This document shows positions 43,725 through 55,068 of a stretch of DNA of 64,000 bases, piece by piece. Source of the stretch: Macrotrachela quadricornifera (Eukaryota; Rotifera; Eurotatoria; Philodinida; Philodinidae). The notes below the pieces were generated by a model. The model made no database searches. It saw only the letters and a list, made by a program, of their open reading frames with translations, and was not told where the DNA came from. The translations under genes and the position numbers were made by a program. The stretch is from positions 1,385,714-1,449,713 of the forward strand of contig JAJEKB010021681.1 in NCBI GenBank assembly GCA_022393335.1, written 5' to 3'. Position 1 is the first letter of the stretch, and every line of letters begins with the position of its first letter.

Positions 43725-45200
43725 AAAAGGTTCAAAGCACTGGTAAAAATTAAAAATATTGATTTGATGTTCTTATTTTGTTCAGCATTGTTGAAGACCT
43801 CTGAATCCAAAATTTTAACACATTTGAATGAGTTGGTGAAAAGTTAGCTGAATGTTCTTGTCGAGCACTCAAGACGCTATTTGAAAAATATGATTCAAAA
43901 TCATCTCTATAAGGTTGAGTTTTCTAATATAACAATCAATTAATAAAATGTTTATTGTAATATGTCAGAAGATAGAGCATCAAATGTTGATAAAAATGAG
44001 GTATTTACATATTGTATTTTAATAAACGAATCCAGAGTTATATGTTAAATATTAGCCGTGACTGTGCATTTTTTTGATATGTTATGTAGATTTTCATTCT
44101 TTACAAAGTGACAAAAAAATGTTGGAAAAAAAGGTAACTATCGACACAAAACGAGGGTCACATGCCTCTCATAAAAGTGATTTTTCGACGGAAAATGAAT
44201 ATTTTTAGTAGTTTTCATTGATATAACATGATTATAAAGTAAAATAAATGTGATATTCAGAATCAGCGTAAAAAACTACATTTTCGAAAGTTTCATTTCC
44301 CATTGAAAAATCACTTTTATGAGAGGCATGTGAACCTCGTTTTGTGTCGATAGTTACCTTTTTTTCCAACATTTTTTTACCCCTTTGTAAAGAATGAAAA
44401 GCTACATAAACATACAAAAAAAACTGCACAGTCATGGCTAATATTTAACATATAACTCTGGATTAGTTCATTAAAACACAATATGTAATTACTAGGGGTG
44501 TTACTTTATTTTTATTTTCTTTATAATAAAGCATAAAGATAAACAAAATCTTTATTCTTTATAAAATAAAGAATAAAGAATATTTTTTTCTCTCGAAACT
44601 TATTTTGTTTGTTCTGTTAGAATAACTCACAAAATATTATCGTATTATATTCTAGAATACCATGAAAATAACATTTTTCGCATACATGGTTTCATGTAAA
44701 ATCTTTATTTTTTGATGATAGGACATATGGAAGTGATGATGGTGCTTTGAAAGAATACCAATCAATGTATTCTGCTGGTATATAGGGTATTTACATATGT
44801 ACCTATTATATGAAAAAATATGCCTTTATTCTTTATAAAATAAAACTAAAGTAAATCTTTATCTTTATTAATAAAGTAAAGATAAAGTAACACCCATAGT
44901 AATACCTCATTTTTATCAACATTTAATACTCTATCTTCTAACGTATTACAATAAATATATTATTAATTTGTTATTATATTAGAAAACTCAATCTTATAGA
45001 GATGATTTTGGATCATATTTTTCAAATAGCGTCTTGAATGCTCGACAGGAAAATTGAGTTAATTTTTCACCAACTCATCTAAATGTGTTAAAATTTTGGA
45101 TTCAGAGGTTTTCAACAATGCTGAACAAAATGAGAACATCAAATCAACATTTTAAATTTTGATCAGTGTCTTGAATCTTTAGTCGTTTAATAAATTCTTC
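43725..45200. mobile_element. large fold-back element with about 475-bp inverted arms
   Basis: The left arm (about 43725-44200) and right arm (about 44292-45200, once the nested insertion is removed) are reverse complements. A 148-bp section compared base by base gave about 93% identity. Shared landmarks are TTGATTTGATGTTCT, TTCAGCATTGTTGAA, CAAGACGCTATTTGAAAAAT, TGTTGATAAAAATGAGGTA, ACTATCGACACAAAACGAGG and CATGCCTCTCATAAAAGTGA. The centre (44201-44291) is single copy. The arms have no long reading frame. A non-autonomous fold-back transposon or an old palindromic duplication are the two explanations. Confidence 0.8.
44493..44898. mobile_element. 406-bp hAT-like MITE nested in the fold-back element
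   Basis: The ends are TAGGGGTGTTAC and its near complement GTAACACCCATA. The flanks GTAATTAC (44485-44492) and GTAATACC (44899-44906) match at 6 of 8, as expected for an aged 8-bp hAT target duplication. The uninterrupted left arm of the host element (around 44003-44015) shows the empty site. The interior is made of TTTATT/AATAAA words with no coding capacity. Confidence 0.75.
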
Positions 45201-46875
45201 CTTAATTGAAATGAGTATTTTAAAAACTTTTTGAATGCTCTATTAATTGACACGGAAAAATAGAAAATAAATAGATTATTTTTAGTACGTAAAGCATCTG
45301 CGATCTCCTAAGAATAATTTAATAAGAATATGCAGCTGATAAAATGAGAAATAATCATAAAACGTAGGAATTTAACGACCTCTTTTCTTAGGTCGACTTA
45401 TGTTGCCTTTTAGAAAGATATTATCATCTATATTTATGATCATGAAAAATATTTTTAACTCTAAATTTAGCGTATATATTTTTATAATTAGGGTGCGATT
45501 ATTGAATGTTATAAGACTATATACTGTTGGCACCAAAAAAAAAACTTATTTTGAATGACATTAAAAGAAGTATAATATGAATATAGTTCTAAGTTCTCTT
45601 CTTGTGCGTCATTTTGTTTGATTAATATTATGAAGCAGGTAAGATTACAAGCTTCTTTAACTTTATAAAATATCTTGCAAATTTGAAATGATAAGAAAAT
45701 GGATATTTCCGATTGTTTGTATTCAAAGTGAAGTATCGTTTTATTTACTTAATTTTTCTTTTAACAATAGAAAAAAGTAATCTGTTTTAGCATGTTATCT
45801 AAAAGTCTCGTATACTAAATATAGTTAAATTTACGATGAAAAACTTTACATTGGATAAGATAGGATTAATTTATTTAAATAATCCGTATGTTTATTCCTT
45901 TTGCATTGAGTGTATTATAATTATAATTTATTCCTTTTTTTTTGTTGTTATTAATATAACTTTGGTTGAATGTTTATTTGAGCATGAGTTATATGATATA
46001 TTATTATCTCTCCTAGTCATATGTGATCATTATAAAAAACAAAGCAAAATATATTTCATAGATTCTTATGATAAGTGACACGATTAGACCTCACTAATAT
46101 TAAAAAATATGACGCACATCTTTTCTTATTAGAAAACATTTCCGTGCTAGTAGTGAAATTTTCCTGGAGTTAATTTCCATTAAAGCGAATAATATTAAAT
46201 AACTTCTCAAGTAATTATTGTCTATCATCTTTATTATGAGAAAAATAATAAACGAATCATGGTTGTAAACATTTAGAAACTATACAAAATTTGAACCAAT
46301 ATATCTGTACAGTTTTTCGTTTTACTTTTTTTTTTATTGTATAAAAATGTAGAAACAATAATGAGATGAATAGCAAAAATTTTAGACGTTTACTGATAAG
46401 TTAAATATCTTAGTTTTCTTCTAAAAGATATTTTTGAATTTGATACCTTTTAATAAAATAGTTTTACCGTATTACATATTTCTAGGTATTTAACTGAAAG
46501 CGTTTTTCTATTGACGTCACTAACAATTTATCCAGACTTTTTAAGATTATTTCATGCGAATTATAGATCATTTTTTTTGTGTGTAAATATTTAAGCTCAT
46601 ACGGAGTTATGATTTCACATCAGTCTTATTGATAATTAATAGAATTATACATATCTTTATTTCTTTTTTAATTGAAGATTTTTTTGGCATTATATTTAAA
46701 ATAATAAGCAAGACTTGACAATTTGTGATTATTTTCAACCAAATCATTCTACCTATCAAAAATTCAAATTTGTAGATTTCTACAATTTTTTTTCTATACA
46801 ATTATCAAGCAAGTTTCTATATTTTAGAAAATTATTATTTTCTATTAAACATATTGAACATATTTTACTACAATC
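45201..46875. other. intergenic upstream of the GPCR gene
   Basis: AT-rich. A hydrophobic 80-codon frame at 45836-46078 lacks motifs and is not supported. Confidence 0.5.
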
Positions 46876-47967
46876 ATGAGTGACAGTTATATTGTTACAC
46901 TTAATGAAGTGATCATTAAACTCACTTTATATGTACCTTATTTTACTATTACATTGGGCACATTGGGAGGTTTATGTAATATACTTACATTTACAGCAAA
47001 ACAATTACGTCATAATTCATGTGCCTTTTATTTTTTATGTTCAGCTATATTTGATCTTCTTACATTATTATTTTGTGCTGTAATGAGATTATTAGTTGAT
47101 CATTATGATTATGTATTACCACAGAATTCTCCAGGATTTTGTAAAATGCGTACTTATTTAACTGGTGTTTTTCCAGCATTGTCAACATGTTGTGTTATGC
47201 TTGCATCAATTGATCGTTGTCTATTAACATCAGGTTCGACACGATGGCGTAATTGTAGTACAATGAAAATAGCTTATCGACTTGTACCTATTTCAATAAT
47301 CTTTTGGTTACTTTCTCCTGCTCATATGCTTGTCTTTTATGATTATTATATGATTAATGGAGTTTCAAGTACATGTGCTTCTCGTCCAGGTACTTATGCA
47401 ACATTTGCTAGCATTTTTTTTATTGTTTGGCTTACATTTATACCTTATACGATCATGTTTATAGCAAGTATTATTACAGTTATTCATATTAGAAAATCGA
47501 GACATCGTATTTTACCTCAACAACAGAAACAACAAGAATTACGTCGACGTGTTGAACGTCATTTAATGTTTATGATGTTTACACAAGTTATTTTAAGTAT
47601 GATATGCCTTTCAATGCGTACTGTTGTTTTAGGATATCAATTACTTACAAGAGATGTACCAAAAGATAGTCGACGACGTGCTGCTGAATCATTTATTGCT
47701 CAATTTGGTATTATTCTTTATTATGTTAATTATGCTAAATCATTTTATCTATATACACTTACAAGTCCGTTCTTTCGTGAAATATTTTTAAAAAAAGTTA
47801 CTGATTTTTGGAATTATATATATCAACCATCAGACGGTAAGTTTTCTTATAATTCATCACAAAAAAAAAATATTTTAATTATTCTAGATCTTTCAATAAC
47901 CAACAATTCGGCTGGTGCAACTACAAAAAAGCTTCGATATGAGAATGCATTGCCAAAGAAATTTTGA
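46876..47967 (+). CDS. rhodopsin-family GPCR (neuropeptide-receptor type)
   Basis: The ORF is 363 residues if unspliced. It has seven hydrophobic segments with class A landmarks: Asn35 in TM1 (GGLCNIL), Asp60 in TM2 (AIFDLLTL), Cys89 at the top of TM3 paired with Cys167 in loop 2, D-R-C (113-115) in place of DRY, Trp144 in TM4, and NYAKSFYLYTLTSPFFREIF at the end of TM7 replacing NPxxY. The cytoplasmic loop before TM6 is basic (RRRVERHL). This matches the FMRFamide-receptor-like family that is expanded in bdelloids; the ligand cannot be told. A strong donor (GACG|GTAAGTTTTC) and acceptor (ATTATTCTAG) bound a 51-nt intron (47837-47887), a multiple of three without a stop. Splicing gives 346 residues and removes an Asn/Ser/Lys-rich insert from the tail. 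Confidence 0.88.
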   Translation: MSDSYIVTLNEVIIKLTLYVPYFTITLGTLGGLCNILTFTAKQLRHNSCAFYFLCSAIFDLLTLLFCAVMRLLVDHYDYVLPQNSPGFCKMRTYLTGVFPALSTCCVMLASIDRCLLTSGSTRWRNCSTMKIAYRLVPISIIFWLLSPAHMLVFYDYYMINGVSSTCASRPGTYATFASIFFIVWLTFIPYTIMFIASIITVIHIRKSRHRILPQQQKQQELRRRVERHLMFMMFTQVILSMICLSMRTVVLGYQLLTRDVPKDSRRRAAESFIAQFGIILYYVNYAKSFYLYTLTSPFFREIFLKKVTDFWNYIYQPSDGKFSYNSSQKKNILIILDLSITNNSAGATTKKLRYENALPKKF

Positions 47968-49170
47968 ATACTTCTTTTAGCTATTGATCTCTATCAATAT
48001 ATTATTGCCTTCATATAGTTAGCCTAATCTTAAATACAAATTTTCATTATAAACTAAAAAATAAATATTTATTGTATGCTTTTATTGTACTAAATAAAAT
48101 CTATATATTAATATTTTATTTATTATTTAAATAATTCTAATCAAAAATATGAAGAAGATAAGTAACAGATAACTGTTGAGTTTTATATTAATATTTATCT
48201 GCTGAAAACTTTGCCGTTAAAATACTTGATAAACTCGCTCCTCGGAAAGAACAATGAAATTTATTTGGCAAAATTTGATCTACATTGAAATAATACACAT
48301 ATATGTAAAAATTCAACTTTTTATGATTGAACAAATAATAATTTTGCTTGTCGATATAATATTGAAAATAGGATAGCTTTCTGAAGAATGACATCATCTA
48401 GTTTTCTTTAGAAATGAATAATGAGATCATATTTTTTTCTTTTCCTTTAGAAAAAAAATCTATTTCATTACATTAAGCCCTCCTTCCATTCAAAAATTTA
48501 TTTGTGCCTTAGAATAAGATATGTGGCTGAAATTTTCAGGAAATATGTGTCCGAGTATGCATAGCTCACAGTAAAAATCTCAGTCCAAAATATTGAACCA
48601 TTCAAGATTTATTCTGGTATGAAGGATCAAAAAACGTACGTCTTTGTATTTTAAGGATTTCTTCTCCAAATTTAATCATACAAATTTCGAGTTGGTTTTA
48701 AAATGTAACTAGCATCTGTGTCGACCACTTAACAGAGCTTAATTTTTTCAAAATTTTATTTCCTTACATCTAATGAAAACTTTCCTAAAAAAAGTCTGAA
48801 AAATTAGGGATATTTGATCGAAAGAATTTCAAGTTTTTTTAGAATTAAGCTAAAAAGCAAAAAATCCATTTCATTAAAAACGCAAAACAAAGTTCAATAT
48901 TGACTTTTCTGATTCTAAAACAATGGCGAATCCAATATGAGACGATTAAGGCAGCCGTCTCTATCCAAAACGTTTATAACAAATGTTCAATTAAATTTTT
49001 TAAAATTTATAGAGTATACTATTAAAAGAGATTGTTTTTTTTTTAGTTTCAAGAATATTCAAACTACTCCTCCTTTTATACTGATGATTATTAAACAAAA
49101 CAAAAAAAAAAGATATATTACCAAATATTTAAAAAAATAAATCTTAAAAGCTAAATTAATAAGAACTGTT
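47968..49170. other. intergenic between convergent GPCR and lipase genes
   Basis: No supported gene. 48470-48860 has the mixed composition of decayed mobile DNA. Confidence 0.5.
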
Positions 49171-50423
49171 CTATGCTTCGATTATACAATAAGAATGAAA
49201 ATCTAAAAATTTTCGAATATTTTTTGCCGTGTCTTTTGGTTTGTCATATGATATAAAATGACCACATTTATCAAATATGACTATGTCGGAATCGGATATT
49301 AATTTGGAAAAGTATTCAGCACCTTCCACTGTACATAACTAATTAATAATAATAATAATTAAAACATGAAAAATATTTTTTTTTTATAGATTACTTACTT
49401 GATCTTGACGACCCCAAAGAATTAATGCTGGACGTTTTACATATTTCAATTCTTCATAACATTGTTCGAGATTAAGATAATCATATCGAAAAAATGATCT
49501 AAGAACTATTAATTAAATAAAGAATAATAATAATAAAAAATCATAATAAAAAATAAGATTTATTTACGTAGTTTTTGTTCATTCAATGTACGCAATCTTG
49601 ATTTAAAATATTTATTTATAAATGTTTTTGGTAGATTAACCTTTTTCGTTGTGAGTAAATCAGTCACTTCCTCAAATTGTTCAGATGTTTCTGGTAAAAG
49701 TATATGCTCCTTTCCTGAACGTAATTCTTGTATTAAATCACTCTCATATTCTTTTGTAGCTATCAATACGTATAAATTTTAAATATAAAAATATAAATTA
49801 TTACTAGAATTTACGAGGTGGTGAAAGTAAACAGATCATATCAACATATTCCGGATATTTAATAGTAAATTTAGCGACAATTGTACCACCTATCGATGCA
49901 CCAATCATATATACAGGTTTAATTAAATTCATTTTATCAAGAAACTAAAAAAAATAAATAAATAAAAATAAATTTAATTCAATTGATTAATTATCATACT
50001 AATTTAAGTTTATCAACAACTTTATCAAGAGCATGAACATATTCATGTAATGCAACAGTTTCTCCATGACCAGGTAAATCAATTATAATAGAATGATAAC
50101 CATTAGAAATATTCTTAAATAAAGAAAATATTTTTAATTTTTACAAATATATATATTATCTGACATTCATAAGAGGAATCCATGCTTCTTTATTTGATGA
50201 AAATCCATGAATAAATATCATACTAGATTGATCTGGAATTCTTGCACCTTTTTCATAATAACAAAAATTTGTTTTTTCATCATCATCGAGTAACAAAAAA
50301 TGTTTTCTAACTCCAGCTTGCCAAGCACAAATTCTATAAAATCTGTTTATTAATATAAACAGTATATGGTTGTACTTACTCATAATAAAGATTAAGAAGC
50401 CAATCTTTCTCGCACAGACCCAT
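49171..50423 (-). CDS. ABHD6: ABHD6-type alpha/beta hydrolase (monoacylglycerol lipase family), seven exons
   Basis: Exons: 50380-50423, 50165-50333, 50000-50113, 49815-49944, 49568-49759, 49399-49505, 49171-49338. The introns are 46-62 nt and all GT-AG. The spliced CDS is 924 nt (307 residues plus stop) with every junction in phase. Features in order: oxyanion strand FIHGFSSNKEAW (55-66), DLPGHGE after it, nucleophile elbow G-A-S-I-G with Ser126, catalytic acid Asp251 in WGRQDQ, and His279 in KCGHF. The pattern follows vertebrate ABHD6 (HGFS, MPGH, GTSMG, WGKQDQ, CGH), which hydrolyses monoacylglycerols including 2-arachidonoylglycerol. The N-terminus is shorter than in ABHD6 (337 aa) and lacks an evident membrane anchor. 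The start ATG at 50423 begins a 15-residue first exon; the exon 2 donor (GTCAGA) is the weakest site. The triad is complete, so the gene is probably active. Confidence 0.88.
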
Positions 50424-52950
50424 TATAAATAAAGATAAATATATTTCTATGATTATTTAACAATTATATATTATTATCAATTAAATTCATTAAAAAATAA
50501 ACATGGTGTTGATGTTCAATATTTAATAATAATAATAATACTTCTATAAGTTTCATATCATATGCAAAATAGAGAAAAGAACAAGTCATGCATCAACTAT
50601 TATAAGAAAAAAAAAATAGAAGAACGAAAGAGTCTTATGTATGCATTAACAATAAACGCATGTTAGATACGAACATACACAGTCAATATTATTCTTATCG
50701 AATGATTTGTCGTTCTTTATAATGATTTCCTTGCTTAATAAAAAATGTATATGAAAAAAAAAATGTGTGTATATGTATGTATCGAGAGGCTTGCTTGCAC
50801 ATGTACAGTCACGTGTTCCTATCTACAGGTATAAATTTAGAAGACTTATTTAAAGCAAGGATTACTTGGTGCAATACTTTCATTTAATTCATATTATTTT
50901 CTAGCTTTTATGCAATCAGATATTTTTACTGCCTAAACTTATCAACACGTAATATCTCATGATAGAAGATCAAGCAATCATATTTTCAGTACTCATTGAT
51001 CTTTGACTAATTAAACACTTGGTATTTCAGTTTCGATCATTGTATCGAAAATTTTCTACCCAATCAATACCTCATTCTTGAAAATGTTTGCTAGATATGA
51101 AGAGAAAAAATATGTTTCTTTACTTTGATGGCTTTAGCAAACGCTTTATCAGAACGGAATGATCAAGTTCATGTTTTCAGAAATCAAAATTTTGCTTTTT
51201 TTTTTTCAAATAAACAATCGATAAAAACTGACTCTCAAAGTAAAAAAACCATCACGTTATGTCTAATATGTATGCTGAAATCAAACATTCAAAGACAATA
51301 TTAAATGGTTGTATGCCAATCAAGAAAATACACTGCTTGGACAATAACAGAACTTTGAATATTTTAATAATTCAACTTCTCCCATTATATTACTCGTTGT
51401 CTCTAAGATAAAAAGATTACTTTAAATTTGATTTTTCTTGAAATCTATTATCGAATACGGAATTCATTTAATATAAAGGTCAATTAACTATTTCGATCAG
51501 ATGTTGATTTGGCCAAAACATTTTTTTATGGACATAGTACTATGGATATTCTGTGTGTTAGTGTTGTTTCCAAGGTTAAATATTAAATGATAGGCATAAA
51601 TATTTATGATAAATTAAAAATGGATATTTGATCGAAAATTTTTGTTGATTTTCTTCGCATATCTATTAGATAGAATATAAATGGAAAATATTTGAATATC
51701 ATGATGAATTTATTGTGAAACATTGTATTAGTCAATCCAAGTTATAGCTTCTGTTAAAACTCCATTCGTAGTCAAAAATTTGATCAGTAGTACAGTGAAT
51801 CAAAAGAAAATAGAAACGAAATGCAAATAGACAAAAAGAAAAAATACAGATAATATTATATATAACCAGAATAATACGATCAAAAGCAAACATGTGTTGC
51901 AATGCATAGTCGTGACAAATTTAATTTGTTGGAAAGTGTACTTATTAAAGTGTACTGAAGCAGCAAAACGTTCCTGTGACATATTGATAGCGGAGTATCC
52001 ATTTACATTTTTGAACTCAGTATATTTAATAGAGATATAAATGTTTTGATGTTGATTAATCATATATGCAAGACGGTAATTGACAATTACTATGTTCATT
52101 TTAATAAACACAAGTTATTCTATTTTTACAATACATTAGATGCATGTTAATTTTAATAGAGTAATCATATGATGTGTAAAAAACTCTCCTGTTGACTCAT
52201 TAGTCGATTAAATTGAAATTGATTTTAAAAAGTTTACAAAAAGACGATCAATATTAACAGAGATGATGTACTATAAAATGCATTTATTTTTAATAAAAAC
52301 CTTAAGTCCACAAATGTCGAGAATCTATCTTGTGATTTAGATTTCTCTATTCCGAAAATCTTTAATCGTGATATTCTGAAGTCAACTAATTTCATGTATG
52401 CATCTTACGATTTCAGGGTCTCTATCTGAAAAATCTCCGATCAAAGATAATAAGATATCATTTTTCTGGTAGACTTAGAAAATCATCGTTACCTTTTATG
52501 TAATCCAGCAGCAGATAGCCTTTTCGATACTAGTCACTTGATAACTTAATGGCAATTTCTTTTCTGTTTGGCAAAGTAATGACAAACTAACATCATTGCA
52601 TGAGATATTTTGCTAGTATTATTTACCAATTCTCAGCATTTTAAAGACTGAAATTTGCTGAATAGATTGAGTAATTGAGCATCTATTAATAATTTAAATA
52701 TGAGATCGAATGACGCTAGTAAAGAGAAATAATCAGAAAAATAAGGTATGTTGTTTATTTTAATGAAGGTGTTACATAGAATCATCATAAACCGACTTGA
52801 GTATTTCTCTCTATCTTGCTAATTTTTAATCGATTCTACATTCTCATATTTTTTGATCATTTTCTCTGGTGTATCAATACTAATTTAAATGTAAAGAGAA
52901 GCTTTATCAATCACGAAAGAAAATTGAAATAGAAATATCTTTGGTAAAGT
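50424..52950. other. 2.5-kb gene-free stretch
   Basis: AT-rich. A 103-codon minus-strand frame (51800-52111) ends in a Leu/Phe-rich segment but has no family motif and no supporting splice structure. Confidence 0.5.
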
Positions 52951-55068
52951 TTAGGTCTTGTCGGAATTGCCTTGATCCTCCAGGGATCTCTGAAGAACAA
53001 TGGAAATCTGTTCATCTTCTGTTAAACTGTTCAGCCACTGTTGCTGATATAGTTCTCTCAAGGTAAAATGTTGATCAGGCGCATTTTGACAAATGTCTAA
53101 GAGGAATCTTGAAAGACTTCCTTCTGCTTCGGTTGGATCACCTTGCATTGTTGGCCCATATGGATGATGATCAATTAGTCGTCGCCGTTCAAATGCTGCA
53201 ACTGATTCATTGTATAAGTAAGCATATGTGGATTGTAGACTGGTGTAGAGTGTCTGCGGCTCTAAATATTGATGAATGACATTTTGATAATTTTGAAAAT
53301 CTTGCATATTACACTCTGCGCCTTGTGGAGATAATGAACTGGAAGGTGAAATGTGCTTGTTCATAAATGTGAGAATAACACCAATACTGAATATGTCTTC
53401 CGCAAAACTAACAGCACTTCCAATGTTTACAGTTTCACCCCAAATCGGAGGTGAAGGAGGTGTGTGAGTTAAAAATATTTCTCGAAATTTTTTCCAATTT
53501 TCATAATCTCCATCCATTCCGCGTAATGTATTGAGAATTGTTAGCGTTTCACTAATATCCTTTTCATCATCATCGATTACCAACTGTGAGTCTAAACTGA
53601 TCCAATTTCTTTTAAATTGTTGATAATCACGCAAAGCTTTAATGATATCAGTAGCTTTTAGTTGACTTAAAAAATAGGCAATATTCTGATTATATTTATT
53701 TCTATAGAACTCTTGACCGGTAGCGGAAAACATTTGTGTATCATGGATTTCATGCACATCCACTTTTAATAAAATCTCTTCAGCTTTCTTTAACGATTCA
53801 GAAGAATATGGTTCAAGTATATTGAGATCGGGGATGATGTAGTGTGAACAGTGGCATTTTCTTAGTAGATCAATAGCATATTGAAGCCATTTTTTTGCCA
53901 ACGTCGCTGTATTGTCTCCACTAAAATCCATCGTTTCACACATCCACAATACTGTGGTTTTTATAAAATATGATGGTATTATATTCTGTTTCGATACCTT
54001 TTCTCCTCTCAAAAATTTGTAATAGATACTTCGTGCGACTCCATTCAAGATTTGTTCATTAACGGAACGCTGTTGGGCAAGAAGTAATTCAATGGCAGAA
54101 AACGAATAACGAAATTCGAGTTCTCGATCGCCTTGTGGTGTTTTTGTCGACCATTTTGGAATGACATGCATTGATGTTTTATTTTTTACTATTAAATTGT
54201 AGATTTTTGGACGATTGGTTTCGATTCGTTTTAGAAATGGTTGAATATCCTTCGGCCAAAATTTCAATTGAAGCGATGGAACCAGATCAACATCGACAGG
54301 AGCACAACTCTGAAAATAATCTGCCATATCAGTGATATTCGTGGGGTTTCCAACGTGAGAGTATCTATCATAGAAATCGAGGAGAGCTTTAATGCGAACT
54401 AGAGTCACTTGTGGTAAACTATGGTCATAGGCTGGACCTGCTAAAGTAAAGAGATCACGAAATGTTTGTTCATTAATATTTTGTTCGTCAAACATTGATG
54501 CATTGTTCGATGTCCGATACAATGGCAAAGCATATTGAGATATGGATTGACAAACACCTTTACTGAATAAAACATAGTTTTTTCGAATTGTATCGAAATT
54601 CAGTTGATTACGTTGTTGCTCTACGTGTACAAGGGCATCATGAAATTGTTTACTGATATCAATCGTTTGATACGTCATAGTTTGCGTTGCAGCTGCACCA
54701 GATGCGTCATCTGGCGTTTGTCCTGCTCGATGCACATGAGCTAGAGGAGCACCCATTGTTGTTTCGCTTGTACAATGTTGACTTTTTAGTTGGAATCCAT
54801 TGACACAATGAAAGCCATTTGCGTCATTTGCAGTTGCGAATACTATACTACCTGTGGGTTCTACTCCATCATCAAATCTGATTCGAACAAATCCTGGAAC
54901 ACCTGTTTGAATGAGATTTTCTGCAGATTTGATGATTCCACAATGAATAAGAATGTCAATATCTTGAATATTTTGATTCGCCATATGACGTGCATAGGTT
55001 TGGCCTTCTGCAGAACTTCCTGATAGAAGGGAAAGACTTCCGCTGGTTTCCGGTGTCCTCGTTGCCAT
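52951..55068 (-). CDS. cGAS-like receptor (Mab-21 family nucleotidyltransferase) with C-terminal ubiquitin-interacting motif
   Basis: A 705-residue single-exon ORF; the ATG sits in good context (GTCATGG). The nucleotidyltransferase core opens with G-S-S-A-E-G (17-22), followed by D-I-D (Asp36, Asp38). The third metal ligand is Asp261 in VDVDLVPSLQLKFWP, the Mab-21 VDLVPAxxxxxWP motif. The helical Mab-21 C-lobe follows: HVIPKW (301-306), FRYSFSAIELLL (319-330), PSYFIKTTVLWMCE (365-378) and CHCSHYIIPDLNIL (405-418). In cGAS and animal cGLRs the GS plus three-acid site makes cyclic dinucleotides that activate STING; all key residues are present here. No Cys/His zinc thumb is evident. The 285-residue extension after the core ends with a UIM-like helix (EDEQISIVLQRSLEDQ, 684-699). 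Whether it makes a second messenger is inference. Confidence 0.85.
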   Translation of the reverse strand: MATRTPETSGSLSLLSGSSAEGQTYARHMANQNIQDIDILIHCGIIKSAENLIQTGVPGFVRIRFDDGVEPTGSIVFATANDANGFHCVNGFQLKSQHCTSETTMGAPLAHVHRAGQTPDDASGAAATQTMTYQTIDISKQFHDALVHVEQQRNQLNFDTIRKNYVLFSKGVCQSISQYALPLYRTSNNASMFDEQNINEQTFRDLFTLAGPAYDHSLPQVTLVRIKALLDFYDRYSHVGNPTNITDMADYFQSCAPVDVDLVPSLQLKFWPKDIQPFLKRIETNRPKIYNLIVKNKTSMHVIPKWSTKTPQGDRELEFRYSFSAIELLLAQQRSVNEQILNGVARSIYYKFLRGEKVSKQNIIPSYFIKTTVLWMCETMDFSGDNTATLAKKWLQYAIDLLRKCHCSHYIIPDLNILEPYSSESLKKAEEILLKVDVHEIHDTQMFSATGQEFYRNKYNQNIAYFLSQLKATDIIKALRDYQQFKRNWISLDSQLVIDDDEKDISETLTILNTLRGMDGDYENWKKFREIFLTHTPPSPPIWGETVNIGSAVSFAEDIFSIGVILTFMNKHISPSSSLSPQGAECNMQDFQNYQNVIHQYLEPQTLYTSLQSTYAYLYNESVAAFERRRLIDHHPYGPTMQGDPTEAEGSLSRFLLDICQNAPDQHFTLRELYQQQWLNSLTEDEQISIVLQRSLEDQGNSDKT

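Noticed and set aside
44232..44435. 67-codon ORF in the fold-back right arm
   Set aside because: Non-ATG start; the equivalent left arm does not keep the frame, so it is not conserved coding sequence.
45836..46078. 80-codon hydrophobic plus-strand ORF
   Set aside because: Typical of random AT-rich sequence; no signal peptide plus mature domain pattern.
51800..52111. 103-codon minus-strand ORF ending in a hydrophobic segment
   Set aside because: Low-complexity hydrophobic end, no motif, stops immediately upstream and no convincing exon structure.
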